A DNA stretch of 56,451 nucleotides from Actinomycetes bacterium (GTDB taxonomy: Bacteria > Actinomycetota > Acidimicrobiia > Acidimicrobiales > Ilumatobacteraceae), in contig JANXUF010000069.1 of the NCBI GenBank assembly GCA_025356335.1, forward strand, positions 1-56,451. The letters are read 5' to 3'. Under the pieces are notes generated by a model. That model ran no database searches and was not told the origin of the DNA. It saw nothing but the letters and a program-made list of their open reading frames with translations. This document shows, one piece after another, positions 45,956 to 54,357 of this stretch. Position 1 is the first letter of the stretch. The number at the start of each line of letters is the position of its first letter. Made by a program: the position numbers and the translations under genes.

Positions 45956-48900
45956 TCAGGAGCGGCGAGTCAGGGTGGGGCGAAGCAGCTCCTGACGTAC
46001 GGATTCCATTCGCGCCGACGGCTCTCCGTCGCTCCACGAATCCGCGTGGAGGACACGCTCATAGGAATCCCACTCGTTGCGCAGACCGGCGAGATCGCCG
46101 GCGTGATGGCGGGCACGCATGCGCAGGGCAATCAGATCCTCGTGACCCGGCAGGACCACAAGGCCTCGCCCAGTCGCCCAGAACACACCCTCCAAGTCCT
46201 GCAACTGCAGGTATCGCTGGCCCAGTTCCGTCGCCGCTGCGGTGATCAACAACGTCAGATTGGACAGACTGCCTTCGGCGTCGGACCAGAGGTAATTGAC
46301 GCCGCAGAACGGTACGTCACGCACCAATTGCAGGCCGGGCTGCAACACGTAGACCGCCTCCTCATCGTCGGCGCATGCCCGCGCATAGTCCAATCGCTGC
46401 CGCAGGAGCGAAGCATCCGTGACCACCAGCGGATTCAGCGGCAGCTGTTCCGTCAATGTCCTGGCGATCCATTCCAGCCCTTCCGGCGGTGTCACGAGAC
46501 GACCGAGCGATCGGCGCGCCTCGGACACGACGTTCGCAAACGTGGCGTCTCGTACCTCGGTCTCCCACATCGCTGATCGGGCACCGCAGCGGGTCGAAGT
46601 CTGGCGATGCTCAGCGAGCCAGGCGACGAGTTCCAGCGCCTTCGACTTGGCGATCGTCGCCGGAGTGCCGGCTGCGTCGACCACCTCGACCGGGCCGAGG
46701 AGGCGCACCATCAACGACCATGGCGGTTCCTGAAAGGCTGCGTCCTCATCGGCGAGGGGGAACGACGGCACAGGAACCGGCGCAATGTCGGCGTCGGCGA
46801 TCAATTCATCCAGTTCGATGAGATCGTCCTCCGTCAGACCAAGGGGCTGGATCGTCAGATCGAGCGGTGACAGCCGCCAGCCATCTGCAGTTTCCGTCAT
46901 CCGTAGGCCGGCACCGGCAACGTCCCGGTCGACCACGCAGACCACACCGCGATCCGCCGGGGTCGCCGCAAGTGCCGCCACGATCTCGCTGTCGTCGAGA
47001 CCGCTACCACACATCGAGATCACGGCAGGCTCCCACGCTTCACCGGAGCTGCGCGTGCGCAAATCGAACATCGTGCCGCTGGAACGGTCAACGGACCCGG
47101 ATGCTCCGGCGAAGTCGTTCGCCACTGAAACGGCATCGGCGACATCGTCGAAGTGTCGCAACCTCGGCAGCGCACCGGCATGCAACGACATGCCGACGCA
47201 CGACATCGAGACGGTCTCGGCGAATGGCGACACTGCCAACGAGCCCATCACCCCGTGGACGATGCTCGTAGCCCGTTCCGCGTCGCCGATCACCGCGAGC
47301 ACACCGAATGCCTCGATGTCGACGAAGATATCGCTGCCTGTCTGAACGCCCACGTGCGCGAGCAACGGGGACGGGAAGGCAGCAAAGCGGTTGCCGATCG
47401 GGATGTCTTCCGTCGCCACGGTCGCCGGCAATCGCCAGGAGGTCTGGCCGAGCTGCAGGAACGGCTCGACCGGTCCGCATGCTGCAGCAACGTCGCCGTC
47501 GAGCAGCAGATCGATTTCCCCTGTCGGCGATACGACCGCGCCGGTCATCGTCAAGCCGTTGGCAGTGAGGTGCGGGGCAGCGCAGCGTACGGAGAGGTCG
47601 AGGCGCGCCAGTCGCTCAGCGTTACTACGATGCCTGAGCTGCATCTCGAAGTGCGCTGCGGCAGGGTCCGGCGGCCCGAGGACGGAGTAGCCGGCGGTTC
47701 GCAGCCGGCGACGACGGCGAGCCTCGATCAATCCGATCGCCCCACTCGCCAGGACCAGCGCCGAAGCTGGGCCGAGGGGCACACTGCGCTCGGATTGCTG
47801 ACCACCGATCGGTGTGCCGCGTGGCGTGCCACGTGTTGATGCGTCGGTGCGTCCCGTCACGGGTGCGGCACGTGCCGGCGTCGGCTCCGCTGCCGGTTCA
47901 TCGCTGTTATTCGGAGGCGACACGCCGACATCCGTCGACACCTGCACCGGGCCGGGCGACGCCCCGGGAGCCGAGGGTGTCACGGCGTCCACCCCAATCT
48001 GAGCTGGAGGCACGGGCGAGGTGATCGTCGACAACGACAGAGAAGGCGTTTCGACTCCCGCCACGGCCGGGACATGGGTCGGAGCTGGCAGGTCCACTTG
48101 GACCGGGAGTGTCACGACCGGCACCTCCGCCGCAACCGGCACCTCCGCGGCGACAGGCACCTCCGCGGCGACAGGCTGCGGCAGCCGAGTTGGGACTGCG
48201 TTCGGGGTCGAGTCGTCGGGGATCGTCAGCGTCCAACCCGGCAGGATCACGTTCGGATCCGTGAACGTCCGGTCTCCGAAATGCCGACCGCTGTTGGCCC
48301 GATATACGGCGGGCCATGCGTCGGGGTCGCCGAATTGCTGCTCGGCGATGCTGCTCAGAGTGTCGCCCCGTTGTACGACGACAGAGCCAACCAGCAGGGA
48401 ATCCGGCGAAGCGGGCGTCGGCTGGTTCGACGACTCGGACGCAGGAATCAACGGCAGCGCACCGTCCGCCGATGGTTCCGAGGCGGAGAGTGGAGGAAGT
48501 GAGACGATCGTCCCGATCGCGATGGCAGAAGGATCCTCGAGATGGTTGACCTCGGCAACACGCCACACGAGGTCTGCGTCGACGTGGCCGTAGTGTTCGT
48601 CGATGACGTCCCAGAGCGTGTCGCCGAGCACTATTCGATGCTCGCCGGCAGTCAAAACCGGAATCTCAGGGAGCATCGGCACATCTACGGACATCGGTGC
48701 AGTGACGCCGGCCGGGGTAGTCGTCAAATTCGCCGCCATTGTCTGCGGTTGACGATCTTGGCCCGACGCTGGAACAGTGAGCAACCAGCCCGAGTCGATG
48801 TAGCCCGGATCGTGGAAGACCGATCCGTCGTTCATCTGCCGGCCGATGTTGGCGTCGAGTATCTGCCTCACCATGGCATGAGTCTGTTCGACATCGCCAC

Positions 48901-49504
48901 CGGCGATGCGGGTCCCGATGTCCCAGATCGACTCGCCGGCCTTGACTCGATGCGACCGCCAACCATCTTCGATATCTGCTGCCCGCTGCGGAACTGCTGC
49001 ATCAGGCGAACGGGCGAGACCCGGGTCTGCGGATCGATAGCTTTGGGCCGCCACCGGTCTGGCGTCGCGCAACGGCAGCGCTCCGCCAGATGGCAAACCG
49101 CTGTGGTGCATCGGGGCAAACGCCAACAGCCCGGCGACGATGCCCGTGGCGATCCGTTGTGACCACCCGAGTCCTCGCACCGTTGGCAGCGCGACACCGT
49201 GCCGTAGTTGGCTGGACATCTCGGCGATCGTGGTCAGGATGACGACCGCCAGGCACATCCAAACGATCGCCACGCCGAGGCGGACGAGTACGTCGATCAT
49301 CGTCGATTCGGTGACGTGGTGAGCGAGTGTCGAACGGATCTGCTTCATCGACCAGCGCCACGGGGGACGGACACCGGCAAGAGGATTGCGCGTTCCGAGC
49401 GCTGCGCGGCTGACCAACATCAAGCCGAGGGGAACACCGCCGATCAACAGGCACAGGCCGATCAGTGCCCCCATCCCTCTGCTGAACGAGCGTGCTCGTG
49501 CCAT
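45956..49504 (-). CDS. Large membrane protein with three LysM domains and a C-terminal BTAD-like domain
   Basis: A 1182-residue protein of an actinobacterial type found beside Tad pilus genes. N-terminal hydrophobic helices lie near residues 10-35 and 75-100. Three LysM domains follow near 186 (VKAGESIWDIGTRI), 291 (VLGDTLWDVIDEHYG) and 376 (VQRGDTLSSIAEQQFG), so this part should bind peptidoglycan. A Pro/Ala/Val linker contains three copies of VAAEVP. A further hydrophobic helix ending in RRRRR lies near 585. The C-terminal 250 residues resemble a winged-helix plus bacterial transcriptional activation domain (RLLGPVEV, then LWSDAEGSLSNL and EDLIALRMRARHHAGD). ATG 49504 follows AGAGAGG. The combination suggests sensing of the wall with a cytoplasmic output; function is unproven. 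Confidence 0.82.
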   Translation of the reverse strand: MARARSFSRGMGALIGLCLLIGGVPLGLMLVSRAALGTRNPLAGVRPPWRWSMKQIRSTLAHHVTESTMIDVLVRLGVAIVWMCLAVVILTTIAEMSSQLRHGVALPTVRGLGWSQRIATGIVAGLLAFAPMHHSGLPSGGALPLRDARPVAAQSYRSADPGLARSPDAAVPQRAADIEDGWRSHRVKAGESIWDIGTRIAGGDVEQTHAMVRQILDANIGRQMNDGSVFHDPGYIDSGWLLTVPASGQDRQPQTMAANLTTTPAGVTAPMSVDVPMLPEIPVLTAGEHRIVLGDTLWDVIDEHYGHVDADLVWRVAEVNHLEDPSAIAIGTIVSLPPLSASEPSADGALPLIPASESSNQPTPASPDSLLVGSVVVQRGDTLSSIAEQQFGDPDAWPAVYRANSGRHFGDRTFTDPNVILPGWTLTIPDDSTPNAVPTRLPQPVAAEVPVAAEVPVAAEVPVVTLPVQVDLPAPTHVPAVAGVETPSLSLSTITSPVPPAQIGVDAVTPSAPGASPGPVQVSTDVGVSPPNNSDEPAAEPTPARAAPVTGRTDASTRGTPRGTPIGGQQSERSVPLGPASALVLASGAIGLIEARRRRRLRTAGYSVLGPPDPAAAHFEMQLRHRSNAERLARLDLSVRCAAPHLTANGLTMTGAVVSPTGEIDLLLDGDVAAACGPVEPFLQLGQTSWRLPATVATEDIPIGNRFAAFPSPLLAHVGVQTGSDIFVDIEAFGVLAVIGDAERATSIVHGVMGSLAVSPFAETVSMSCVGMSLHAGALPRLRHFDDVADAVSVANDFAGASGSVDRSSGTMFDLRTRSSGEAWEPAVISMCGSGLDDSEIVAALAATPADRGVVCVVDRDVAGAGLRMTETADGWRLSPLDLTIQPLGLTEDDLIELDELIADADIAPVPVPSFPLADEDAAFQEPPWSLMVRLLGPVEVVDAAGTPATIAKSKALELVAWLAEHRQTSTRCGARSAMWETEVRDATFANVVSEARRSLGRLVTPPEGLEWIARTLTEQLPLNPLVVTDASLLRQRLDYARACADDEEAVYVLQPGLQLVRDVPFCGVNYLWSDAEGSLSNLTLLITAAATELGQRYLQLQDLEGVFWATGRGLVVLPGHEDLIALRMRARHHAGDLAGLRNEWDSYERVLHADSWSDGEPSARMESVRQELLRPTLTRRS

Positions 49505-49601
49505 CGTCATGCCTCTCTCGTCGATTGAAGTGCCGGCGGCATCGGTGTGCAGCGAGCGGGGGTGGTGATCGAAGGGGAATTCGCTGACGAGCGGCCGACG
49601 T

Positions 49602-50129
49602 TCATGTCTGCTCCGGTCCATTGACGCCGGCACGCGCTCGCGCCGACCCGGTTCCGTGCGCCGTCCGTCCAGCAATGTCGACGACCACGGTGACGGTGAC
49701 ACGATCACCTTCGACGATCACCGCGGTGACGCTGCCGCTCTCACCGAACTTCGCCAGCAGGTTCGACGTCGTCTGCGAGACGGCAGCCCGAGCGAGATCG
49801 GGATCGATCACCGGTGTGCTGTTGTCGAACAATCGGTTCCCCTGTACCTGCTGCGCCCCCGCCCTGGCCGCCTGAAAGGCGATCGAATTGGCGTCGGATC
49901 TGGCCTGGTCGGCGCGGTCGACATCACGCGACAACCAGATCAATGCCCCGGCAGTGAAGACGAACATCAGTGTCAGCGCGGCGACGACGCCGGTGCCGCT
50001 GTCATCGCTGCGGAATCGCCCCCAGACACGCCGTGGCCACCTGTTCGCTGACCCACTCTCCGGAGAGTGGGCACCGGGCCGAATGCACGACGAGCCGGCG
50101 ATTACCCGGATGCGGGGTTCTTCGGTCAC
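49602..50129 (-). CDS. TadE/TadG-like pilus protein, third in series
   Basis: A 175-residue protein with one N-terminal hydrophobic helix after a basic, glycine-rich leader (SDDSGTGVVAALTLMFVFTAGALIWLS), as in TadE-like minor pilins. The rest (DVDRADQARSDANSIAFQAARAGAQQV) is a heptad-like segment followed by a beta-rich domain. The GTG at 50129 overlaps the previous stop codon (GTGA), so the series is translationally coupled. Confidence 0.7.
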   Translation of the reverse strand: MTEEPRIRVIAGSSCIRPGAHSPESGSANRWPRRVWGRFRSDDSGTGVVAALTLMFVFTAGALIWLSRDVDRADQARSDANSIAFQAARAGAQQVQGNRLFDNSTPVIDPDLARAAVSQTTSNLLAKFGESGSVTAVIVEGDRVTVTVVVDIAGRTAHGTGSARARAGVNGPEQT

Positions 50130-50566
50130 GGTGCACTCGCTCTGAGCGGGTCGACGGTGGCGATCGCTGTTGCCGAGAAGGAGGGCGACGGCGGGTGGAG
50201 GGGGCCGAGGCCGGCCGTCGAGGGTGTGCAACTGAGCGTCACCGCGACGAAGCCGCCCGGAATGAAGTGCTGCAGATCGAGAGCGATGGACGGGCCCCCC
50301 TGGCATGCCAGGGGATCGACGAGTGCCCGGTTCGCGGCGGCCAGTGCAGCCGATTCAGCGAGGCCCGGAGTGCGTTGCAAAGCGGCGGCTTCTGCCGCCG
50401 CAGCTGCCGCTGAACGGACCTGGGCGTGGGCGTCGACCTGTCGTCCGAGCGAGAAGATGAGCAGCGCGAAGACCAACATGATCGGAGCCATCAACACCAA
50501 GCCGAGCACGTCACCGGAACCATGATCGTCGCAGATCCGATGGGGCAGACGACGGGCGAGACTCAT
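50126..50566 (-). CDS. TadE-like pilus protein, second in series
   Basis: A 146-residue protein. After DDHGSGDV comes the hydrophobic helix LGLVLMAPIMLVFALLIFSLGRQVDAHAQVRSAAAAAAE, a TadE-type N-terminal segment. Three cysteines (CDD, ACQGG, SCTPS) occur outside the helix. ATG 50566 overlaps the stop of the upstream gene (ATGA). Confidence 0.75.
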   Translation of the reverse strand: MSLARRLPHRICDDHGSGDVLGLVLMAPIMLVFALLIFSLGRQVDAHAQVRSAAAAAAEAAALQRTPGLAESAALAAANRALVDPLACQGGPSIALDLQHFIPGGFVAVTLSCTPSTAGLGPLHPPSPSFSATAIATVDPLRASAP

Positions 50567-50988
50567 AGCTGGGCCCACTGCTCGATCGAGGCGACGGCCT
50601 GCACGTCGATGATCGACGACGTGCCGCGCACGACCCCCGGCGCTTCGGCGCGAACGGTCACCGTCACCAGACCGTTCGCGGTGGAGACAGAGACGGAAAC
50701 GCCATCGAGGTCGTCGTCGGATTCCAACGCCGACCGCGCCGATCGTTCTGCCGCGCCGGCATCGAGACCGGATCGGGCGACGAGGACCGCTGTGTCCTGG
50801 GCGACCACTCGGGCCTGGCTCCTGGCGTGATTCCACAATGCCGCCTGCCACGCGAGGAACATCAGTACGACCATCACCGGTGCCAACAGCACCATCGCGA
50901 TGGACGAACTCGACCCGCGGTCGTCCGCCAATCGGTCCGGCGCGACGCGGCGCGCCAGGCCGGTTGAGCGTTCGGTCGTCGAGTGCAT
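50563..50988 (-). CDS. TadE-like pilus protein, first in series
   Basis: A 141-residue protein. DDRGSSSSIAMVLLAPVMVVLMFLAWQAALWNHARSQARVVAQDTAVLVAR shows the TadE pattern of a short charged leader, one hydrophobic helix and an amphipathic continuation. The ATG at 50988 has AGGGGAAG upstream at a rather long distance; 20 bases separate it from the pilin-like gene. Confidence 0.75.
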   Translation of the reverse strand: MHSTTERSTGLARRVAPDRLADDRGSSSSIAMVLLAPVMVVLMFLAWQAALWNHARSQARVVAQDTAVLVARSGLDAGAAERSARSALESDDDLDGVSVSVSTANGLVTVTVRAEAPGVVRGTSSIIDVQAVASIEQWAQL

Positions 50989-51007
50989 CAGTCGGCCGTG
51001 CTTCCCC

Positions 51008-51223
51008 TCAGGGAGCGGACGGAGAGTTGACGGGCTTGTTCGCCTCGGTCTTGATCTTCGCCCAGACGATCGCTGCAATGACGGCAGCACCGACGGCGAC
51101 AGCAATGAACCACAGCACCTGATCGAGCGATCCCGAGGCGCCGTCGTCGTCTCGACGCAATCGCCGCAAGTGTCCGTAGATCGTGTGGATCAGTGCTGAA
51201 GTGATGATGGAAATGTTGGGCAT
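51008..51223 (-). CDS. Flp-pilin-like small membrane protein
   Basis: A 71-residue protein. A basic leader (LRRLRRDDDGASGS) is followed by LDQVLWFIAVAVGAAVIAAIVWAKI, one hydrophobic helix near the N-terminus as in Flp-type prepilins, cut by TadV-like peptidases at a G/A-S site. The usual glutamate at +5 of the mature pilin is replaced by Asp/Gln here, so assignment is tentative. It is upstream of three TadE-like genes. A degenerate TAAGAC lies six bases before its ATG. Confidence 0.6.
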   Translation of the reverse strand: MPNISIITSALIHTIYGHLRRLRRDDDGASGSLDQVLWFIAVAVGAAVIAAIVWAKIKTEANKPVNSPSAP

Positions 51224-51335
51224 GTCGTGGTCTTACACGCCCACAAATGCAGCTATAGGGGCTGTGAACTGCGGAAATACCGTCGACGGATGGCTGTAGA
51301 AGCGTGACAAGTCCGCGCCTAGTCCGCGATCGGTT
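51224..51335. other. Junction between the Tad-like block and the integrative element
   Basis: This 112-base interval lies between the start of the pilin-like gene and the integrase stop codon. An attachment site should lie here or nearby, but no tRNA fragment or long direct repeat within the window marks it. The tract after 51241 (GCAGCTATAGGGGCTG) has no partner in the window. Confidence 0.4.
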
Positions 51336-52433
51336 TTAGCGGGCGACGCTCAGCACCAACGATGCGGTCGCCATCGCAGCGTCGATAGATGCTCTGATGC
51401 GGTCCTCGTCATCGGGCCACAGGTGCCCGTACGTGTCCAGCGTTTCCGCTGCCGTCGCATGGCCCAGGAAGTGCTGCACGGCCTTCACCGAACACCCGGA
51501 GGCGATCAACAGCGAAGCCGCATGATGCCGGAGGTCGTGAGATGTCGCCACGACGCCGACGACCCCAGTCGCTTTGGCGAACTCCCGAGCCCAACGACCG
51601 CGCCGAAGTGGCCCTCCCCCAGGCGTCGTGAACAACAGCCCGAGATCACCGCTGCCGAACACCCGGATGTGCTCAGCGAGCACCGCACCGACCGAGTCCG
51701 GAAGAGCGATGGATCGCACGCTCGCCGGCGTTTTCGGCGGTGCCAGATGCGGCGGTACGCCTGCCGAGTTCGTCAATTGCTGATCGATCGTCACTTTGCG
51801 ACGGAGGAAGTCGACTCTGTCCATCGTCAGCCCACAAGCCTCGCCTTGGCGGAGCCCGAGGCCAGCCGACACGAGAACCAGAGCGCTCAACCGCTCAGGC
51901 ATAGCAGCAGCCACGGCCCGCACCTGCAACGTCGTCAGCGGCGTCAACGCTCCCGTCGACACGCTCCGTCGAGGCAGTCGAATCGATCGGCACGGCGACT
52001 CACTGATGAGACGATCGAGCACTGCTGACCTCATCAGGGCAGCGAGCACGCGGTAGTTGCCCTCGACCGTCGCCGGCGCCAGATCGTTTGCCGACATCGA
52101 ACCCACCCATGACTGCACATCACTCGGGAGAATCGAACGCAGCTCTCGCTTGCCGAACGTCGCCACGACGTGTGTCTTGAGTATCGACGTCATGCGGTCT
52201 CGCGTCGACGGTCGCCACGGTCGACTCGCGGCCCACTGCAACGCGTACGCGTCCATGAGCACCTTGCCCGCCGACGGATCGATGTACGACCCGGTCAGCT
52301 TCGTGTGGCGGATCTGCGTCTCGAACGTGTCGGCGTCGAGCTTGCGGCTGAAATGCCTCGACTTCTCTGGCGCACCGGGATACTCACGCCAACGCACCCT
52401 GTAGGTTCCGTCCGGCCTCTTTCGAACGCTCAT
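51336..52433 (-). CDS. Tyrosine recombinase/integrase
   Basis: A 365-residue phage-type site-specific recombinase. The N-terminal AP2-like arm domain starts SVRKRPDGTYRVRWREYPG, then a SAM-like core-binding domain. Catalytic residues: Arg in LGLRQGEACGL, the HDLRHHAASLL box (His, Arg), and the LGHATAAETLDTYGHLWPDDEDR box with His and the nucleophile Tyr. It is intact. It begins three bases after the stop of the upstream HTH gene, so the two are cotranscribed. Its 3' end faces the Tad-like locus, marking the left end of the element. Confidence 0.93.
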   Translation of the reverse strand: MSVRKRPDGTYRVRWREYPGAPEKSRHFSRKLDADTFETQIRHTKLTGSYIDPSAGKVLMDAYALQWAASRPWRPSTRDRMTSILKTHVVATFGKRELRSILPSDVQSWVGSMSANDLAPATVEGNYRVLAALMRSAVLDRLISESPCRSIRLPRRSVSTGALTPLTTLQVRAVAAAMPERLSALVLVSAGLGLRQGEACGLTMDRVDFLRRKVTIDQQLTNSAGVPPHLAPPKTPASVRSIALPDSVGAVLAEHIRVFGSGDLGLLFTTPGGGPLRRGRWAREFAKATGVVGVVATSHDLRHHAASLLIASGCSVKAVQHFLGHATAAETLDTYGHLWPDDEDRIRASIDAAMATASLVLSVAR

Positions 52434-52436
52434 CGT

Positions 52437-53069
52437 TTAACCCCGCTTTCCATTGCTGCCGGGTGGTAGAAATTTCTTGACCCGCGCTTGGTGAACCCAT
52501 CGATGCACGGCGGAGACGGGCACACCATTGTCCTTCGCCAGCCGGCCGGCAGGGGCCGGCTCGTATTGGGCGAGCACTGCATATACACGCGCAACGTTCT
52601 TATAAAAATCGTCGCCGTATGGCCTCGAGGTCGGCACGTTGAGACGAGTATCGACTTTCGGGCGTACGGGGGTGAATCCGTGATGCTGAACCGCGACTCG
52701 TTTGACGTCCGAATCTGGGCGCTGTGAGTGCAACATGTCGATGGGCCAGCCCGCACCGACATCATGTGTGGCAAAGAACGAGGCAGCAACGTCCAACTGC
52801 GGACCAGGGTTACCGAGACGGTCCAACAAAAGGGAGCGCGCCGTGCCGTTGGCAGCGATCTCTACGAACGCAAGCGGAAAGTCTCTGAGCTCTCGGACCG
52901 ACCTACATCTTGGTATGTAAACGTCAGCTGGCACAAACCGATCGTCGGATAGCTCGAAACGTACGTACCCCTCTTGCGCTACATCGGTGCCGCCCCATCG
53001 ACGTTCGACGCGAAGCCAGCCGCCGTTGCCGATGCTCACTTGGGTCTGTCGCTGTTCCCGCTCGATCAT
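52437..53069 (-). CDS. Element-encoded protein with C-terminal HTH, possible regulator
   Basis: A 210-residue protein not assigned to a named family. The N-terminal part is beta-rich (VSIGNGGWLRVERRWG, YVRFELSDDRFVPADVY). The last 60 residues look like a helix-turn-helix found in actinobacterial element regulators (AKDNGVPVSAVHRWVHQAR followed by a basic tail). The ATG at 53069 has TATGGT six bases upstream, so it is probably leaderless, and it is divergent from the excisionase-like gene. A repressor role or part of integration control fits its place, but is inference. Confidence 0.62.
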   Translation of the reverse strand: MIEREQRQTQVSIGNGGWLRVERRWGGTDVAQEGYVRFELSDDRFVPADVYIPRCRSVRELRDFPLAFVEIAANGTARSLLLDRLGNPGPQLDVAASFFATHDVGAGWPIDMLHSQRPDSDVKRVAVQHHGFTPVRPKVDTRLNVPTSRPYGDDFYKNVARVYAVLAQYEPAPAGRLAKDNGVPVSAVHRWVHQARVKKFLPPGSNGKRG

Positions 53070-53075
53070 GGTCAC

Positions 53076-53081
53076 ACCATA
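53076..53081 (-). promoter_or_regulatory. Putative -10 box (leaderless) of the element HTH gene
   Basis: Minus-strand TATGGT, six bases (GTGACC), then ATG at 53069-53067. Confidence 0.5.
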
Positions 53082-53185
53082 CAGCTGTGCATCGATACTT
53101 GCATGTTCCCGATCGTTACGGCATACTGAATGGCGATAGCTGTGCACAATTACATGCACTGCTCTACCGCCGAGGTCCGAACTGC

Positions 53186-53392
53186 ATGAACACAACTCCC
53201 ACATCCGTCAACTTGTTCGACGACAAGACACTGGCGGCCTTCTTGCAAATCCCTGCCAAGACCCCGGCGCAATGGCGCTACTTGGGTCGAGGTCCGGCGT
53301 TCATACGGGTCGGCCGTCATGTGCGGTACCGCGAGTCCGACGTCACCGAATGGCTCGCTTCGAAGACCGTCAGCCCGAAGACCACAGCATGA
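53186..53392 (+). CDS. Excisionase-like helix-turn-helix protein
   Basis: A 68-residue protein of the AlpA/Xis-like HTH_17 (MerR-type winged-helix) family: LFDDKTLAAFLQIPAKTPAQWRYLGRGPAFIRVGRHVRYRESDVTEWLAS, seen here in part as LAAFLQIPAKTPAQW and GRHVRYRESDVTEWL. These proteins bend DNA in excision or switch on element genes. It starts the rightward gene set and is divergent from the integrase side. Confidence 0.85.
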   Translation: MNTTPTSVNLFDDKTLAAFLQIPAKTPAQWRYLGRGPAFIRVGRHVRYRESDVTEWLASKTVSPKTTA

Positions 53393-53429
53393 GCCCGGCA
53401 TCTCGCTGGGCCTCCACTCGGAGGATCTC

Positions 53430-53639
53430 ATGCTCGACCACACCACCCGTCAACTGCTCGACCTCGGCGGGCAAGACCTCTACTGCCAATGCCGAAAGTG
53501 CGGCGCGTTCCTCGACGTCGCCATGGTCGCCAGCAAGCCGACCAACGCACGAGTTCGGCGTGAAGACGACCACCTCGTCCACGTCGGCGTCGTCCAGCCC
53601 TGCGGTGGACATCTCCGTGTGCTCGGGGGTGCGTCTTGA
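53430..53639 (+). CDS. Small zinc-ribbon-like protein
   Basis: A 69-residue protein with Cys pairs in YCQCRKCGAF and a later PCGGH, a possible zinc knuckle. GGAGG lies five bases before its ATG, the clearest Shine-Dalgarno in the element. Its stop overlaps the next start (TGATG). Function unknown. Confidence 0.62.
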   Translation: MLDHTTRQLLDLGGQDLYCQCRKCGAFLDVAMVASKPTNARVRREDDHLVHVGVVQPCGGHLRVLGGAS

Positions 53640-53917
53640 TGACAACATCGTCTAAGACGAAGAAGAAGCCGCCGGCGACCAGTCCAGCGGCTTCCCTCAA
53701 GGTTCAAACCCGTTCAGTTGTCGCTCCGAACGGGACAATTCTAGACCAGACGGGATGTCCGTACGCGTGCTCCTCGTTCCCCTGCCCGTGGCGTTGCCCG
53801 GTCCGAGTCGACGTGGCGATGACCGAGTCCTTAAGGTCAATCACACCTTTGGCAGCGTTCAATAGCGCTGTCTCGAAGGTGCTCGAATGGATCGACGCGT
53901 CAGCGAGGTCAATATGA
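53639..53917 (+). CDS. Small basic hypothetical protein
   Basis: A 92-residue ORF with a Lys-rich start (SSKTKKKPPATSPAASLK) and a Cys/Pro segment GCPYACSSFPCPWRCP. It overlaps the preceding gene and the following start (ATGA at 53914), which supports translation by coupling. No family is recognised. Confidence 0.48.
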   Translation: MTTSSKTKKKPPATSPAASLKVQTRSVVAPNGTILDQTGCPYACSSFPCPWRCPVRVDVAMTESLRSITPLAAFNSAVSKVLEWIDASARSI

Positions 53918-54357
53918 CAGCGCAGCTCGAAACGTGCGACAAGTGTGCTGCACCGGGCGCGAAGTGGGTCGCTGCAAACTGCCTCTGCGTCAACCACGCA
54001 AACGAACTGCTGCTGCCAATACTTGAGCGGCACATCACCGCCGAGTCCTTCGACGGCATCGGTCGACTCGTTGGCGATCTGCAGCCGCACTACGGCGTTT
54101 GCGTCGGCGAGCTCCAGTGTGACCGGTGCGGGGCGACATGGTCGGACCGAGTTGGGTCCGCCTGCCCTTGGTGCGAGGAATCCGCTGCCCGCCTCGTGAT
54201 CGAACAGCGGGACCAATTGCTGGATGGGCCGCTACCTGGCGAGGCCTTGAATTCATGGGCTGCGCGGCTCGCCCACGGCGTGCTCAGCGGCATTCTCGAG
54301 CAACACGTCGCCCGCCGCAGGCTCGAGGCGGTGACACGTGGAACGCTCGCAGCCTGA
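53914..54357 (+). CDS. Cys-rich protein with two zinc-finger-like pairs
   Basis: A 147-residue protein. Cys pairs lie at CDKCAAPGAKW and, later, at CDRCGATWSDRVGSACPWC, the latter shaped like a CxxC...CxxC zinc ribbon. The C-terminal 60 residues are helical. ATG 53914 has GAGGTC six bases upstream. Such small zinc proteins are common ahead of replication genes in actinobacterial elements. It overlaps the ATPase gene by 20 bases. Confidence 0.65.
   Translation: MTAQLETCDKCAAPGAKWVAANCLCVNHANELLLPILERHITAESFDGIGRLVGDLQPHYGVCVGELQCDRCGATWSDRVGSACPWCEESAARLVIEQRDQLLDGPLPGEALNSWAARLAHGVLSGILEQHVARRRLEAVTRGTLAA

Noticed and set aside
51241..51335. attL core sequence of the element
   Set aside because: Without the right end there is no second copy to define a core, so no site was called.
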